NCBI RefSeq assembly: GCF_000190595.1
Contig: NC_015167.1
Coordinates: 3,394,501-3,458,500 of the forward strand
From: Cellulophaga lytica DSM 7489
GTDB lineage: Bacteria > Bacteroidota > Bacteroidia > Flavobacteriales > Flavobacteriaceae
Direction of reading: 5' to 3'
DNA: 64,000 nt
Shown here: one piece after another, positions 37,227 through 47,550 of the stretch
Layout: each line of letters opens with the position of its first letter
Numbering within the stretch: the stretch's first letter is position 1
Translations under genes and position numbers: made by a program
The notes under the pieces: generated by a model
Told to the model about the DNA's origin: nothing
The model's database searches: none
Seen by the model: only the letters and a program-made list of their open reading frames with translations

Positions 37227-38458
37227 TAAAATAAGTTTAAAGAAAATACTTTATTTAAAGTTGCTACAGATAGTAAAATACTAATTGCAAGAATTATAAA
37301 GCCTAGTATATTTTGTTTTATATTGTTTTTGTATACACCTAAAACCGACTCCTTATTCATTATCCATAATAAAAAAGCAGCTATAATTGGTAGTAAAATT
37401 CCGTTTGCTATCTGAGCAAATTTTATAATGTCAATAGGTTTAATTCCTAATGAAGAAAATACAACGCCTAAAAACAAAATAAACATCCAAACAGCTCTAA
37501 ATTTTGATGATTTTAAGTTTGTAGACCACCCCAAACAACCACAAGTAACATAGGCCGCAGCTAAAGGAGCTGTAATTGCACTAGTAATACCAGCGGCAAA
37601 TAAACCAATAGCTAAAAAGTACTTTGCAAAACTACCAAACAAAGGCTCTAGCCCTTTGGCTAAATCGGCAGCAGAATTAATGTCACTTCCTTGTATTGCA
37701 GCAGCAGATATTATAACACACATAGATACTATACCTCCTAAAATAACAGCCACAATGGTATCTTTACGTGCATATTGTAAGTCGGTAACCGATTTCCATT
37801 TTTCACTTACCAATGATGCGTGTAAAAACAAATTATAAGGCACAACAGTTGTACCAATTAAAGCAATTACTGTTAATATACCGTCTTTAGGTAAAGTTGG
37901 TTTAAAAATACCACTAAAAATAGCTGCTATGTTTGGTTTGGTAATAATTGCGGTAATTAAAAAAGCCAAGCTCATTGCTATAACCAAAGAAATTAATGCT
38001 TTCTCTAAAACCTTATAATTACCAATAAATAATAAAGCAAAAGCTATTACACCAATTAAAATACTTAAATAGTTAAACGAAAAACTCCCCACATTTACAT
38101 AGGAATCTCCCAGTATTGCCTCTAAACCCAATATACCACCACTTATATTACCAGCCTCATAAACAGCATTACCAATAACAATTGCAGAAAGTATAAGTAC
38201 TATGGTAAACCATTTTACAATTGGATTTTTAATTTCTGTACGTATAATTTTGCTTAGTCCTTTTTGAGATACAATACCTACTCTAGCAGACATCTCTTGC
38301 AAAACAATTGTAGCAACTATAGAAAGTACCATAGCCCAAAGCAATGCAAACCCAAAATAAACTCCCGCTAGTGTACATACTGTAATAGTTCCTGGACCAA
38401 TAAAAGCTGCTGCTATTAGCGGACCTGGCCCAATGTTTTTAAACCATTTTTTTATCAT
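37226..38458 (-). CDS. Nramp-fold transporter with altered substrate site, first gene of the pxp operon
   Basis: A 410-residue protein with about 11 hydrophobic helices and clear Nramp-family similarity. The helix-1 signature that is normally DPGN reads GPGT (residues 21-24), and the helix-6 signature that is normally MPH reads VPY (206-208). The usual metal ligands Asp, Asn and Met are therefore absent. As I recall, Bacillus subtilis also has an Nramp-like gene (ycsG) beside ycsF-kipI-kipA. The context and the missing ligands suggest a non-metal substrate, perhaps 5-oxoproline, but this is inference. Automatic annotation would probably call it an Mn/Fe transporter. Confidence 0.9.
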   Translation of the reverse strand: MIKKWFKNIGPGPLIAAAFIGPGTITVCTLAGVYFGFALLWAMVLSIVATIVLQEMSARVGIVSQKGLSKIIRTEIKNPIVKWFTIVLILSAIVIGNAVYEAGNISGGILGLEAILGDSYVNVGSFSFNYLSILIGVIAFALLFIGNYKVLEKALISLVIAMSLAFLITAIITKPNIAAIFSGIFKPTLPKDGILTVIALIGTTVVPYNLFLHASLVSEKWKSVTDLQYARKDTIVAVILGGIVSMCVIISAAAIQGSDINSAADLAKGLEPLFGSFAKYFLAIGLFAAGITSAITAPLAAAYVTCGCLGWSTNLKSSKFRAVWMFILFLGVVFSSLGIKPIDIIKFAQIANGILLPIIAAFLLWIMNKESVLGVYKNNIKQNILGFIILAISILLSVATLNKVFSLNLF

Positions 38459-38534
38459 TCTGTAGTTTGGTTATTTAATGTAAGTTGAAAGATAAAAAAA
38501 CTTATACGCATATAAAGTTTAAAGAGGTATAATA

Positions 38535-41213
38535 TTAAAATGAATACATAAAATTAAGCAAGTAATATCTACCTAGTAGATTCGTTTTTTGAGAGTTAAT
38601 AGAAAATTCATTTACATTTCTCTGTATAAATGAAGTGTTATCTAATAAATTAACCCCTTTTAATCCCAATTGCCAATTTTTATTTTGAGGTATATACATT
38701 ATATCAAAATTTAAGAATGAATTGGTTGTATCCTTGTCGGTAAAATTTGGAATAAAATAATTATAAGAAACACTACTAAATATAGACCTTGATGGTTTAA
38801 ATAGTAGTTTAAAATTATTTTCTAAAGACTTATTTACAAATAAACTCTGGCTTACGGTTTCCTGATAAGTAAACTTAGTTGTATTCTCAAAATTAATTGA
38901 TGAATTAAAAGCGGTTTTTAAGAAAAGACTATTAAACAAATAAAGAGCTTTATTGTCTCTTAATCCTGAATTATTAATGATGTTTTTATAATTGTAAATT
39001 GAATAGTTTGATGAAATTTTGAAATTAGTTTTTATTGATGGTATTAACTTTGAAAAATTAAAGAAAAAACTAGTATTATCTGTGTATTCATTTAGAAAAA
39101 AACTTGTTGTTTTTATAGCGTTTTCATTTATATCTGTATTGGAGAAATAATTACCTTTTTGCTTTAAGTAATCCACTCCAAAAGATAATGTTAACTGATT
39201 AAAAAGATCATTTTTAGAGTACATAAGACTATATTTTTGATTTTTTCGTGTTGTAATATCAGGAATATTATTTTTTACCATACGATTACTAATTAAAACT
39301 TGGTTCTCAAATACATTCTGAATTTCCTGTGTGTTTTGATTAAAACCTGTATTTAAATTTAAATACGAATTTCCATTAAACTTATACATCACTGATAATG
39401 AAGGCTCAAAAATAAAAATATTTTCATCTAAGGGGCTTGTAGCGCCTTCTAAATCTTGATAAAGTTGCTGAAAAGAAAGTTTAGGTGAAAAAGAAAATTT
39501 TCCTATTTTCCAATTATATGATCCTTGAGTGTATATGCTATTTTTAATAAAATTTACATCATTTAAACTTCCATCAACCGCTAACTCTTGCGTGTTATTT
39601 TTGCTAATTAAATTAGAATAAAAAGTTTCTTTACCTAAATTAAATCCCACTAAAACACTGTATTTATTGTTCTTTTTACTTTTACCTAGCAAAACTGTTT
39701 TAAAAGCCGCGTAGTATTTTTTAGAAGAATTACTTTGTATATCACTATTAAAATTTTCAGTATTAAAAACAGAAGGATCAATGGTAAAATTTTGATCTAA
39801 ATTATTAAAAGAATTTGCTAAATTAATCTGTAAAGCCTTGTTTTCTGACACCTTGTTGGTATACTCCAAGTTCTGTTTAAACAATTTATTTTGGGTATTA
39901 AGTAGTGAATTAAAATCATTCTCTTGGTTAGATATAGTTCTATATTCAGTATCTATCGTTTCATCCCTAAAACTAACATTATACTCTAACAAAGAAGTTT
40001 TAGATGTGTTGTACTTTAATTCTAAATCTCCTCTGCATTGTAAAGGTTTTTTGTTTATATAGTTATCATCAAAAATTGCAAACTGCTCATCACCAGTAAT
40101 TATAGTACTTTCTGAGAACTGGTTACTGTTAATTTTATCTGACAAATAATATAAATTTACTTTTGCTTTTAATTTATTAGTTACTTTATAAATACTATTA
40201 AAATTAGTAAACAACAGACTATTTTGATTTGATAAATTGTTATTAGTAACCTGATTAATATTATATCCTGGAATTATATTTTGTGCGTAGTATTTTTCAT
40301 CCTTTAACTGCTCTTGCGTAATTTGATTACCAGAATAATTAAAAGGAGACGAATTTTTACCAATAGAATTGTAAGTACCTACAGCAAAAGATTTATGTAT
40401 TTTATTTATTGCTAATAAATTTGTTGATACATCTAGCGGGCTTTTTTTAGAAGTAGTAAAACCTCCTAGTCCAATATCTATACTACCAGAAATGTCACTT
40501 CTGTCTTTTTTTAGTTTTAAATTTAAAGCAACTTTTTGACTATTTTCAATTCCTTTTAAAAGTTTGTTTTCAGAATAGTTTTCTATAGCTTCTATTTCTT
40601 CAATTAAATCTATATTTATATTTTTAGTACCTATAGTATAATTGTAATCAAACAAATTATCTCCTTCAATTGTGACAGTTTCTATAGATTTACCCCTGTA
40701 ACTAATATTACCTGTACCACTATCAACCTCTATACCCGGAAGTTTCTTTAGTAAGTCTTCTACTTTTCTTTCTGCACCATCTACATAAGAATCTACATTA
40801 TAGGTAACAGTATCTTCTTTTATTGTAAATGCTTTCTTTTTTTCAAGTACAACTTCATTTAAATATTCAATTTTTTCTTTAAACAATACAAACTTAAAAT
40901 TTAATGTATCTAATGGTTTTAATCTTTTTATCTCCTCTGTATAATCCGTATACCCTGTGGCTTTAACAGTTAAAAAGAAACTGTTGGTGGAGTAACTTTT
41001 TTTAAGTTTATAAGTAAACGCCCCTTTAGTAACAAGTATAAACTCTTTAATTACATTATTATTACTAGGTTCTTTTAACAGTATTTGTGCGTTTATAGGT
41101 GTATTATCACTAGTAGTAACAGTACCTTGTATTACTTGTGAATAGCTTAATGCTATACTACCTAGTAAAAGAAATGTTATTAGTAGAATTTTAGAACAAA
41201 AGAAATTTTTCAA
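38535..41213 (-). CDS. TonB-type outer-membrane beta-barrel with regulatory-like N-domain
   Basis: An 892-residue outer-membrane protein. After a signal peptide (cleavage near residue 25, LSYSQ) there is a carboxypeptidase-regulatory-like sandwich (about 27-115). A plug-like domain follows (about 120-240, KKLPGIEVDSGTGNISYRGK), then a long barrel rich in Asn, Ser and Thr that ends in LLNFMYSF. It lacks a clear TonB box and has no SusD neighbour. The gene is 15 bases downstream of the GLPGLI gene, and such pairs recur in Bacteroidota. The substrate is unknown; peptide or metal-peptide ligands are only speculation. Confidence 0.88.
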   Translation of the reverse strand: MKNFFCSKILLITFLLLGSIALSYSQVIQGTVTTSDNTPINAQILLKEPSNNNVIKEFILVTKGAFTYKLKKSYSTNSFFLTVKATGYTDYTEEIKRLKPLDTLNFKFVLFKEKIEYLNEVVLEKKKAFTIKEDTVTYNVDSYVDGAERKVEDLLKKLPGIEVDSGTGNISYRGKSIETVTIEGDNLFDYNYTIGTKNINIDLIEEIEAIENYSENKLLKGIENSQKVALNLKLKKDRSDISGSIDIGLGGFTTSKKSPLDVSTNLLAINKIHKSFAVGTYNSIGKNSSPFNYSGNQITQEQLKDEKYYAQNIIPGYNINQVTNNNLSNQNSLLFTNFNSIYKVTNKLKAKVNLYYLSDKINSNQFSESTIITGDEQFAIFDDNYINKKPLQCRGDLELKYNTSKTSLLEYNVSFRDETIDTEYRTISNQENDFNSLLNTQNKLFKQNLEYTNKVSENKALQINLANSFNNLDQNFTIDPSVFNTENFNSDIQSNSSKKYYAAFKTVLLGKSKKNNKYSVLVGFNLGKETFYSNLISKNNTQELAVDGSLNDVNFIKNSIYTQGSYNWKIGKFSFSPKLSFQQLYQDLEGATSPLDENIFIFEPSLSVMYKFNGNSYLNLNTGFNQNTQEIQNVFENQVLISNRMVKNNIPDITTRKNQKYSLMYSKNDLFNQLTLSFGVDYLKQKGNYFSNTDINENAIKTTSFFLNEYTDNTSFFFNFSKLIPSIKTNFKISSNYSIYNYKNIINNSGLRDNKALYLFNSLFLKTAFNSSINFENTTKFTYQETVSQSLFVNKSLENNFKLLFKPSRSIFSSVSYNYFIPNFTDKDTTNSFLNFDIMYIPQNKNWQLGLKGVNLLDNTSFIQRNVNEFSINSQKTNLLGRYYLLNFMYSF

Positions 41214-41228
41214 AAGTTATGTGTGCTA

Positions 41229-42050
41229 TTAATTTTTAGAAAATTTCTTATGGTATTTATTTAGTGCATCATTATACTCTTTGTCGTCTTCATCTATATA
41301 TAATTCAATACCACCTCTAGAAGATACTACACCTCTACTATTTTCATTAGCCCTATAACTTAAAAGCTCTATTGCTTTTTTCTTGTACAAGTCTTTATGA
41401 TCCTGCCAAGTTAGTGCACCTTTTGTATCAAAAGGGTTTTCTAAAACAGCTAGCTTTACCTTGGTATTTTTAATACCTATAGGTTTAAAAGATATAAAGT
41501 TATCTATAGATTTCAGCTCTAAAATCATACCTGGTAAGCCATCATATTTATAAGGACCACCAACAGGAAGATCAGGCGTAAACCAAGCCTCATACTTTCT
41601 CCCTCTAAAGTCCATTGTTGCCAATTGGCATTTAAAACCTAAAATTTCTTTAGTATTATTTTGTATGCTCCAATTAAAAATATTTAGACTATCCTTAACA
41701 ACAAAATATTTGTAAGCAACTTCATGTTTAGAGTAAAAAGCACCTTTGTTGTAGTCCTTAAATAACGTACTAATATTTTTACCTGTTGGCGTAAAAGTAA
41801 ATCTAGAATCGTCATCTTCATCTGTAGTTACAACTTCTGTAGTTTTTAATTTGCTTTTTTTTGTGTAAATAGACTTATTTAGCTCTACAAATTTATTTAG
41901 CTCATAAACACCTATAAAAGGTCTTTTACCTTCTTCTATTGTTAAAGTTCTTTCATACTCTATTTGATATATATTTACAGAATCTTTCTGTGCAAATAAA
42001 TAAAATGAGCTAATTGTAATAAAAATTAGACTAAGTACTCTTTCTTTCAT
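41229..42050 (-). CDS. GLPGLI-family secreted protein
   Basis: A 273-residue protein with a signal peptide (cleavage near residue 20, YLFAQ) and the family-defining motif as GLPGM in YDGLPGMILELKS (about 173-185), preceded by EAWFTPDLPVGGPYKY. GLPGLI proteins are widespread in Bacteroidota, are predicted to be periplasmic or outer-membrane-associated, and have no established function. It heads a two-gene operon with the barrel protein downstream, which it may help to load or regulate. The C-terminus is basic (NKYHKKFSKN). Confidence 0.92.
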   Translation of the reverse strand: MKERVLSLIFITISSFYLFAQKDSVNIYQIEYERTLTIEEGKRPFIGVYELNKFVELNKSIYTKKSKLKTTEVVTTDEDDDSRFTFTPTGKNISTLFKDYNKGAFYSKHEVAYKYFVVKDSLNIFNWSIQNNTKEILGFKCQLATMDFRGRKYEAWFTPDLPVGGPYKYDGLPGMILELKSIDNFISFKPIGIKNTKVKLAVLENPFDTKGALTWQDHKDLYKKKAIELLSYRANENSRGVVSSRGGIELYIDEDDKEYNDALNKYHKKFSKN

Positions 42051-42119
42051 ACTGTATTTAATGTCTTAAAACATAAAAAACGAATATAGTATTTTTCTTT
42101 CGTAATAAGATGTTAAAAC

Positions 42120-43655
42120 CTACCCTAACCATCCTTCTCTATCTAAACTACGGTATTGTATAGCCTCAGAAATATGATCTCCTAAAATAGCCTCTGAACC
42201 CGCTAAATCGGATATTGTTCTTGCTACTTTTAAAATCCTGTCATACGCTCTAGCAGATAAGTTTAAGCGCTCCATAGCTGTTTTTAATAATTCTTTAGAC
42301 GGTGTATCTAAAACACAATACTCTCGTATTTGTTTGGTATTCATTTGTGCGTTGTAGTGTATGTTTTCTAAGGCTTCAAAACGTTTTGTTTGTACTTCTC
42401 TTGCTGCAGTAACACGTTTTCTAATCTCTACGCTACTTTCTCCTTTACGCTCTTCTGATAGTTTTTCAAAAGGAACGGGAGTAACTTCTATATGTATATC
42501 TATACGATCTAATAACGGACCTGATATTTTGCTTAAATACCGTTGCATTTCTGCAGGCGAAGATGTTACAGGAGCATCCGGATCATTAAAATAACCACCC
42601 GGACTAGGATTCATACTTGCAACTAACATAAAACTACTTGGGTAGGTTACTGTAAAACGTGCTCTAGCAATGGTTACCTCTCTATCTTCAATTGGTTGAC
42701 GCATAACCTCTAGCACTTTACGCTCAAACTCAGGAAGCTCATCTAAGAAAAGAACTCCGTTATGCGATAAAGATATTTCACCCGGTTGCGGGTAACTTCC
42801 ACCGCCTACTAAAGCAGCAGAGCTAATGGTGTGATGTGGATTTCTAAACGGACGCTGGTTCATTAGTCCGGCATTTTTAATTTTACCTACTACACTGTGT
42901 ATTTTTGTGGTTTCTAAAGCCTCGTGCAGGGTCATTGGAGGCAAAATAGAAGGTAAACGCTTGGCTAACATTGTTTTTCCTGCTCCAGGAGGACCAATTA
43001 GTATAATGTTGTGTCCGCCAGCTGCTGCAATTTCCATACTGCGTTTAATACTTTCTTGGCCTTTTACATCAGAAAAATCGAACTCAGGAAAATCTAAACT
43101 TTTATAAAACTCTGTTCTAGTATCTACAATAGTTTGCTCTAAAGGAACATCTTTATCAAAAAAGTCTATTACTTCTGTAATTTTTTCTACACCATACACT
43201 TTTAAGCCAGACACAATTGCAGCTTCTTTTACATTTTGTTTAGGTAAAATAAACCCTTCAAAACCTTCTTCTTGAGCCTTTATTGCAATGGGTAAAGCAC
43301 CAGTTATGGGTTGTAAACTACCATCTAAGGAAATTTCACCCATTATTAAATACTTTTCTATATTGTCTGATTTTATTTGTCCGGATGCACTTAAAATTCC
43401 TAATGCTAAAGTTAAATCATACGCAGAACCTTCTTTACGTAGGTCTGCGGGAGCCATATTTATAGTTATTTTTTTTCCAGGAATTTTATAACCATTATTC
43501 TGCAAAGCTGCAGCAATTCTGTAGTTACTTTCTTTTATTGCATTGTCTGGCAAACCTACTAAATGGTAGCCAATACCTTTGTTAATATTAACTTCTACTG
43601 TAATAGTTGTAGCCTCTACACCAAATACAGCACTACCAAAAACCTTTGTAAGCAT
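42120..43655 (-). CDS. YifB/ComM-family Mg-chelatase-like AAA+ ATPase
   Basis: A 511-residue protein with an N-terminal Lon-protease-like fold (about 1-170, without a catalytic pair), then a Mg-chelatase-type AAA+ module. Walker A is GPPGAGKTM (about 221), Walker B is VLFLDELPEF (about 302), and the sensor region is ASMNPSPGGYF. ComM in Vibrio is a hexameric helicase that aids branch migration during natural transformation. A role in recombination is therefore likely here. It is followed on the same strand by no co-directional gene; the penicillin acylase gene lies upstream with an 85-base gap. Confidence 0.94.
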   Translation of the reverse strand: MLTKVFGSAVFGVEATTITVEVNINKGIGYHLVGLPDNAIKESNYRIAAALQNNGYKIPGKKITINMAPADLRKEGSAYDLTLALGILSASGQIKSDNIEKYLIMGEISLDGSLQPITGALPIAIKAQEEGFEGFILPKQNVKEAAIVSGLKVYGVEKITEVIDFFDKDVPLEQTIVDTRTEFYKSLDFPEFDFSDVKGQESIKRSMEIAAAGGHNIILIGPPGAGKTMLAKRLPSILPPMTLHEALETTKIHSVVGKIKNAGLMNQRPFRNPHHTISSAALVGGGSYPQPGEISLSHNGVLFLDELPEFERKVLEVMRQPIEDREVTIARARFTVTYPSSFMLVASMNPSPGGYFNDPDAPVTSSPAEMQRYLSKISGPLLDRIDIHIEVTPVPFEKLSEERKGESSVEIRKRVTAAREVQTKRFEALENIHYNAQMNTKQIREYCVLDTPSKELLKTAMERLNLSARAYDRILKVARTISDLAGSEAILGDHISEAIQYRSLDREGWLG

Positions 43656-43740
43656 TAATTATTTATTTTTCTTAAAAGTAAGAAAAATATTCTAAAAGTT
43701 AACGTTTGTTTATATTTTGATGAATTCACAAGGAGTATAT

Positions 43741-46140
43741 CTACTCTACCCTTGCATGTGGCTTAAAGACCAATAACGATTTTTTAGTTGCTATAATTTC
43801 CTCTTTATTCATCATCATTTTACGAAACTCGCCATTTAAGTACATTTGAGCCTGATCGTTATAATGAGAGCTAAACGGACTACCAGATTGCCCTGTAGGT
43901 AGTATGCTTATGCTATTTTCTATATCAGAAAAATCTATTACCCTACGTGTTGATGGTCCTGAGGTTACTTTATAAATACTATCTTCACTATAGGTAAAAC
44001 CCATATTATTTATAACTTCTTTAGTGCCATTCACAGGGAAAGGGCCAACATTAAAGTACTTGCGTAACGTTTTTACCTTACCTATAGGGTGCTCATGCTC
44101 TAATGTATGTATTTTTCCCCAAGTCCAAGCTTCTGTATTTTCTCCAAATTGATTTTTTAATGACAATAGCGCATCTGTTAATGACAACTGAAAAATATCA
44201 TCTGAAGTCTCTACCTTGGTAGTTGTTACATTATCCCACCAAATTGATGAGCTATTGCTTACCATTGGTGCAATTAATCTTTTATGAAAATGTGTTGTAA
44301 GCAACTGGTTAAAAAGTTCTTCACCTAACTCATCTTTTAAGGTATTTTTAAGCATATAAAACACCCAGCGTTGGTATAAGCTAGACTCTACACTGTTTAC
44401 CGTAGCGCTACCATCCCAATTGGTTAGTTGGTCTAATAATTTAATAGCATTAATATCTAACTTACTAATATCAATATTTTTAGCCATATTAGTAACAATG
44501 GTTGGGTCTACAGCAGAAGTAACATCTGTAATCATTTTAGAAACCGACGCTTTATCCCAATCATTTTTAGGCCTTAGCAACTGCTCTATACGTTTAGCCC
44601 TGTTTTCTGGCAAATAGTATCCCGGAAAAAACCTTCCGTTTATAGTGTCTGGTTGGTTGTTTGCAGAATACACAAATTCCCAAGGCGGATTTTCTGCGTG
44701 CGGATTTTCAGAAAAATCTAAAAACTCACCACGTTCTTGTATACCATTTGTTCCGTTTAAAATTAATTTGGTATTAGTACTATCTGACATTTTATACAAC
44801 TTAGCTGTTGCCCACCAAGCTACATTGCCTTCTGCGTCTCCGTACATTATATTTAAACCTGGAGCGTGTAAATCTCTTAAATGACGTTTAAAAGTACCCA
44901 TAGACTCTGAGTGAGACATACCATACAATGCACTTAAAAGTTTATTTTCCACTTGGGTAAAAATCCAAGATATTGCAACCGGTTTTTCTTCTGTTACGCT
45001 AGTTGCTATGCCGTTTAAAACTGCACCGTGTCTGGTAGATTTTACCGTAAATTTTACATCATCCTCACCTTTTACCTTAATTATTTTATGCTTGTAATTG
45101 TATTTTCTCCAACCATTTTCTGTTTTATACTGTGTAGTATCTTTTGGGTTAGTTTCTTCATAATAAAAATCAACATCATCATTCTCAAACATTGTTAAAC
45201 CATAGGCTAACTGCCTGTTGTGTGCCAATAAAGGAAAAGGAACACCTGCTAAGTGATACCCATACTTTTTATACGTTGGTGTGCTTAAATGAGCTTCATA
45301 CCAAACGGTTGGTTGAGAAAAACCAATATGTGGATCGTTTGCTAAAATTACAGCTTTGTTTTTTGTTTTTTGGGGCGATAAAACCCAACTATTACTTCCC
45401 TCAAACAAAGGTATTGGTAGGTTTTTAAATGTAGAAGCTAATTTGCTAGCCAAATTAAGTTGTAAAGTATCTTTTAATGGGTCGTAATTTTCTATAAGTG
45501 TAGAAGATGGTTCTGTTGTAATTGATAAATCTTTTAAGTAAGCACTACCAAGCTTGCTCTTTATAGTACTAAGTAATGGATCTGTTTTGTGCGCCATTGC
45601 AAAGCTAAATGCCATATACCCAATGGTATTATGTATGTCTTTTAGCGTAAAAGGGCGTTTATCTACACCTGTTAAGTAAAATTCTACTGGAGTTGGACCT
45701 TCTTCCTGAAACTGGTTAACACCATCTAAATAAGCTTCTGCAAGCTTTACATAGTCACTATTAGGATCTAAGTTAGCTACCGTTTCCTTAGAGTAATCAT
45801 CTATACCTAACGATAAAAAAAGCTTGTCTGTTTCTACTAAGTCTTTTCCAAAAATCTCTGATAATTCACCAGGGCCAATTCTCCTTAGTAATTCCATTTG
45901 CCACAACCTATCTTGTGCGTGTACATAACCTAATGCGCGTATAGCATCTTTTTCTGTAGCGCCATAAATATGAGGAATTCCGTAATTGTCATAATAGACA
46001 TCTACTTGGTTAGATAAATTTTTTAAATCTTTTTCTCCTTCATACTCAGGAGTTAAAGAATAAATAAACATACAAAAAGCTAAAAATAACAAGCCTAAAA
46101 CCGGAATAATTATTTTTAGTATCTTCTTTAAGCGGCGCAT
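43741..46140 (-). CDS. Penicillin acylase family N-terminal nucleophile hydrolase
   Basis: A 799-residue precursor with an N-terminal membrane or signal segment (about 7-29). The Ntn-hydrolase nucleophile is Ser249 in EGSNSWV, where autocatalytic cleavage would give an alpha chain of about 220 residues and a beta chain of about 550. The beta chain contains ILANDPHIGF (about 267-276) and NIMYGDAEGNVAWWATAKLY. The family cleaves amide bonds of penicillins, acyl-homoserine lactones and other N-acyl compounds. The substrate here is unknown. It has no close partner gene. Confidence 0.92.
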   Translation of the reverse strand: MRRLKKILKIIIPVLGLLFLAFCMFIYSLTPEYEGEKDLKNLSNQVDVYYDNYGIPHIYGATEKDAIRALGYVHAQDRLWQMELLRRIGPGELSEIFGKDLVETDKLFLSLGIDDYSKETVANLDPNSDYVKLAEAYLDGVNQFQEEGPTPVEFYLTGVDKRPFTLKDIHNTIGYMAFSFAMAHKTDPLLSTIKSKLGSAYLKDLSITTEPSSTLIENYDPLKDTLQLNLASKLASTFKNLPIPLFEGSNSWVLSPQKTKNKAVILANDPHIGFSQPTVWYEAHLSTPTYKKYGYHLAGVPFPLLAHNRQLAYGLTMFENDDVDFYYEETNPKDTTQYKTENGWRKYNYKHKIIKVKGEDDVKFTVKSTRHGAVLNGIATSVTEEKPVAISWIFTQVENKLLSALYGMSHSESMGTFKRHLRDLHAPGLNIMYGDAEGNVAWWATAKLYKMSDSTNTKLILNGTNGIQERGEFLDFSENPHAENPPWEFVYSANNQPDTINGRFFPGYYLPENRAKRIEQLLRPKNDWDKASVSKMITDVTSAVDPTIVTNMAKNIDISKLDINAIKLLDQLTNWDGSATVNSVESSLYQRWVFYMLKNTLKDELGEELFNQLLTTHFHKRLIAPMVSNSSSIWWDNVTTTKVETSDDIFQLSLTDALLSLKNQFGENTEAWTWGKIHTLEHEHPIGKVKTLRKYFNVGPFPVNGTKEVINNMGFTYSEDSIYKVTSGPSTRRVIDFSDIENSISILPTGQSGSPFSSHYNDQAQMYLNGEFRKMMMNKEEIIATKKSLLVFKPHARVE

Positions 46141-46225
46141 AATAGGTTGTTTGCCTAAAGGTAGAATTAAATTTTAAAAAAGAAAACCTATTTTACGGCT
46201 ATAATTTAAAAAAAGAACATCACTA

Positions 46226-47530
46226 CTACAAAATACTGATTTTAAGAATATTAGCGTAATCAGTATTAACTTTAAACCTATTGTCTGCACGTTTGCCAAC
46301 TACCCAAACTATGTTAGACTCCGAGCATAGTAACCACTGCTCTTCTTTTGCTACAACGCTTAATTTAATGTCTTTATAAAATTTACTAAGCTTTTTTTTA
46401 CCATTTTGTCCAAAAGGATAAAAAACATCTCCTTCTTCACGTTTACGCAAAACTAAAGGAAACTTTAATTTAGACTTATCTACATAAATAGTGGTGTCAT
46501 TGGTAATTCCTATTTCAGATACATTTTGAAAATGCAATTTTATAGGATAACTTATAGTTTCTTGGTCTTTGTTCACCAAATACACATCAGAATTTGCCTC
46601 TTTAAGCTCCTGTAATAGTAAATTTTCTCTGTTTTTAACCAACCTATGTGTTCTAGACAAAACTTGTTTACCGCTCATTGCCGTAAGTAAATTAGCAACA
46701 TCTTGCCATTCTGTAAACCCATAGCTACTAAACAATGCATACAAATAGGTTTTTAAGGGTTTGTAGGTTAATAATTTAGAAACAGAAACCTCTATAACGC
46801 CATTTTTACGTACAAATAATTTATTTTTAAGAAGTTTAATGTAATCCTCCGCTAAAACAGAAGTTTCTTGCAAATAGGCTTGTGTATTATTAAAATTCTG
46901 TAAAAATGTTGGATGCAATTCTTTTAATTCTGGTACAATTTTATGTCTTATTCTGTTTCTTAAATATTTGGTTTCTTTATTGCTTTTATCTTCTCGCCAC
47001 TTAATATTGTTTTGCTTAGCAAAATCTTCTATCTCATCACGAGTAAAAGGCAATAATGGCCTAGCTAATGCACTAGTTTTTGATGGTATACCCAACAAAC
47101 CACCTACACCAGTACCACGAGATAAATTAATTAAAAAGGTTTCTAAATTATCATCTGCTTGATGGCCAGTTAACACGGTTTCTAGATTATTTTCTTTAAC
47201 TAATTTAGCAAACCAAGAATACCTTAAGTCTCTTGCTGCCATTTGAATAGAAACCTTATTTTTAGCAACATAACCAACTGTATTAAAATTAGTTACGTAT
47301 ATTTTTTTTTGTAATTGTAGTGCCAGTTGACGAACAAATTCTTCATCTGCATCACTAGCTGCATCACGCAATTTAAAGTTACAATGCGCTATAGAAAAAT
47401 CTAACTGCAATGCTGCACACAAATGTGCTAACACAACACTATCTACACCACCGCTACAAGCTACCAAAAACGGGCGTTGCAGTAACAGTGGAAAATGGGC
47501 TTTAATATGATTTTTAAATTCTTTTAGCAC
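46226..47530 (-). CDS. tilS: tRNA(Ile)-lysidine synthase
   Basis: A 434-residue enzyme that converts C34 of the AUA-reading tRNA-Ile to lysidine using ATP and lysine. The PP-loop is SGGVDS at residues 26-31. The N-terminal ATP-pyrophosphatase domain includes GHQADDNLETFLINLSRGTG (about 122-141), and a C-terminal TilS-specific domain begins near 355 (KLKFPLVLRKREEGD). It is 20 bases after pabB on the same strand. The gene is essential in characterised bacteria. Confidence 0.95.
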   Translation of the reverse strand: MLKEFKNHIKAHFPLLLQRPFLVACSGGVDSVVLAHLCAALQLDFSIAHCNFKLRDAASDADEEFVRQLALQLQKKIYVTNFNTVGYVAKNKVSIQMAARDLRYSWFAKLVKENNLETVLTGHQADDNLETFLINLSRGTGVGGLLGIPSKTSALARPLLPFTRDEIEDFAKQNNIKWREDKSNKETKYLRNRIRHKIVPELKELHPTFLQNFNNTQAYLQETSVLAEDYIKLLKNKLFVRKNGVIEVSVSKLLTYKPLKTYLYALFSSYGFTEWQDVANLLTAMSGKQVLSRTHRLVKNRENLLLQELKEANSDVYLVNKDQETISYPIKLHFQNVSEIGITNDTTIYVDKSKLKFPLVLRKREEGDVFYPFGQNGKKKLSKFYKDIKLSVVAKEEQWLLCSESNIVWVVGKRADNRFKVNTDYANILKISIL

Positions 47531-47550
47531 GTTACAAATGTAACTAAAGT

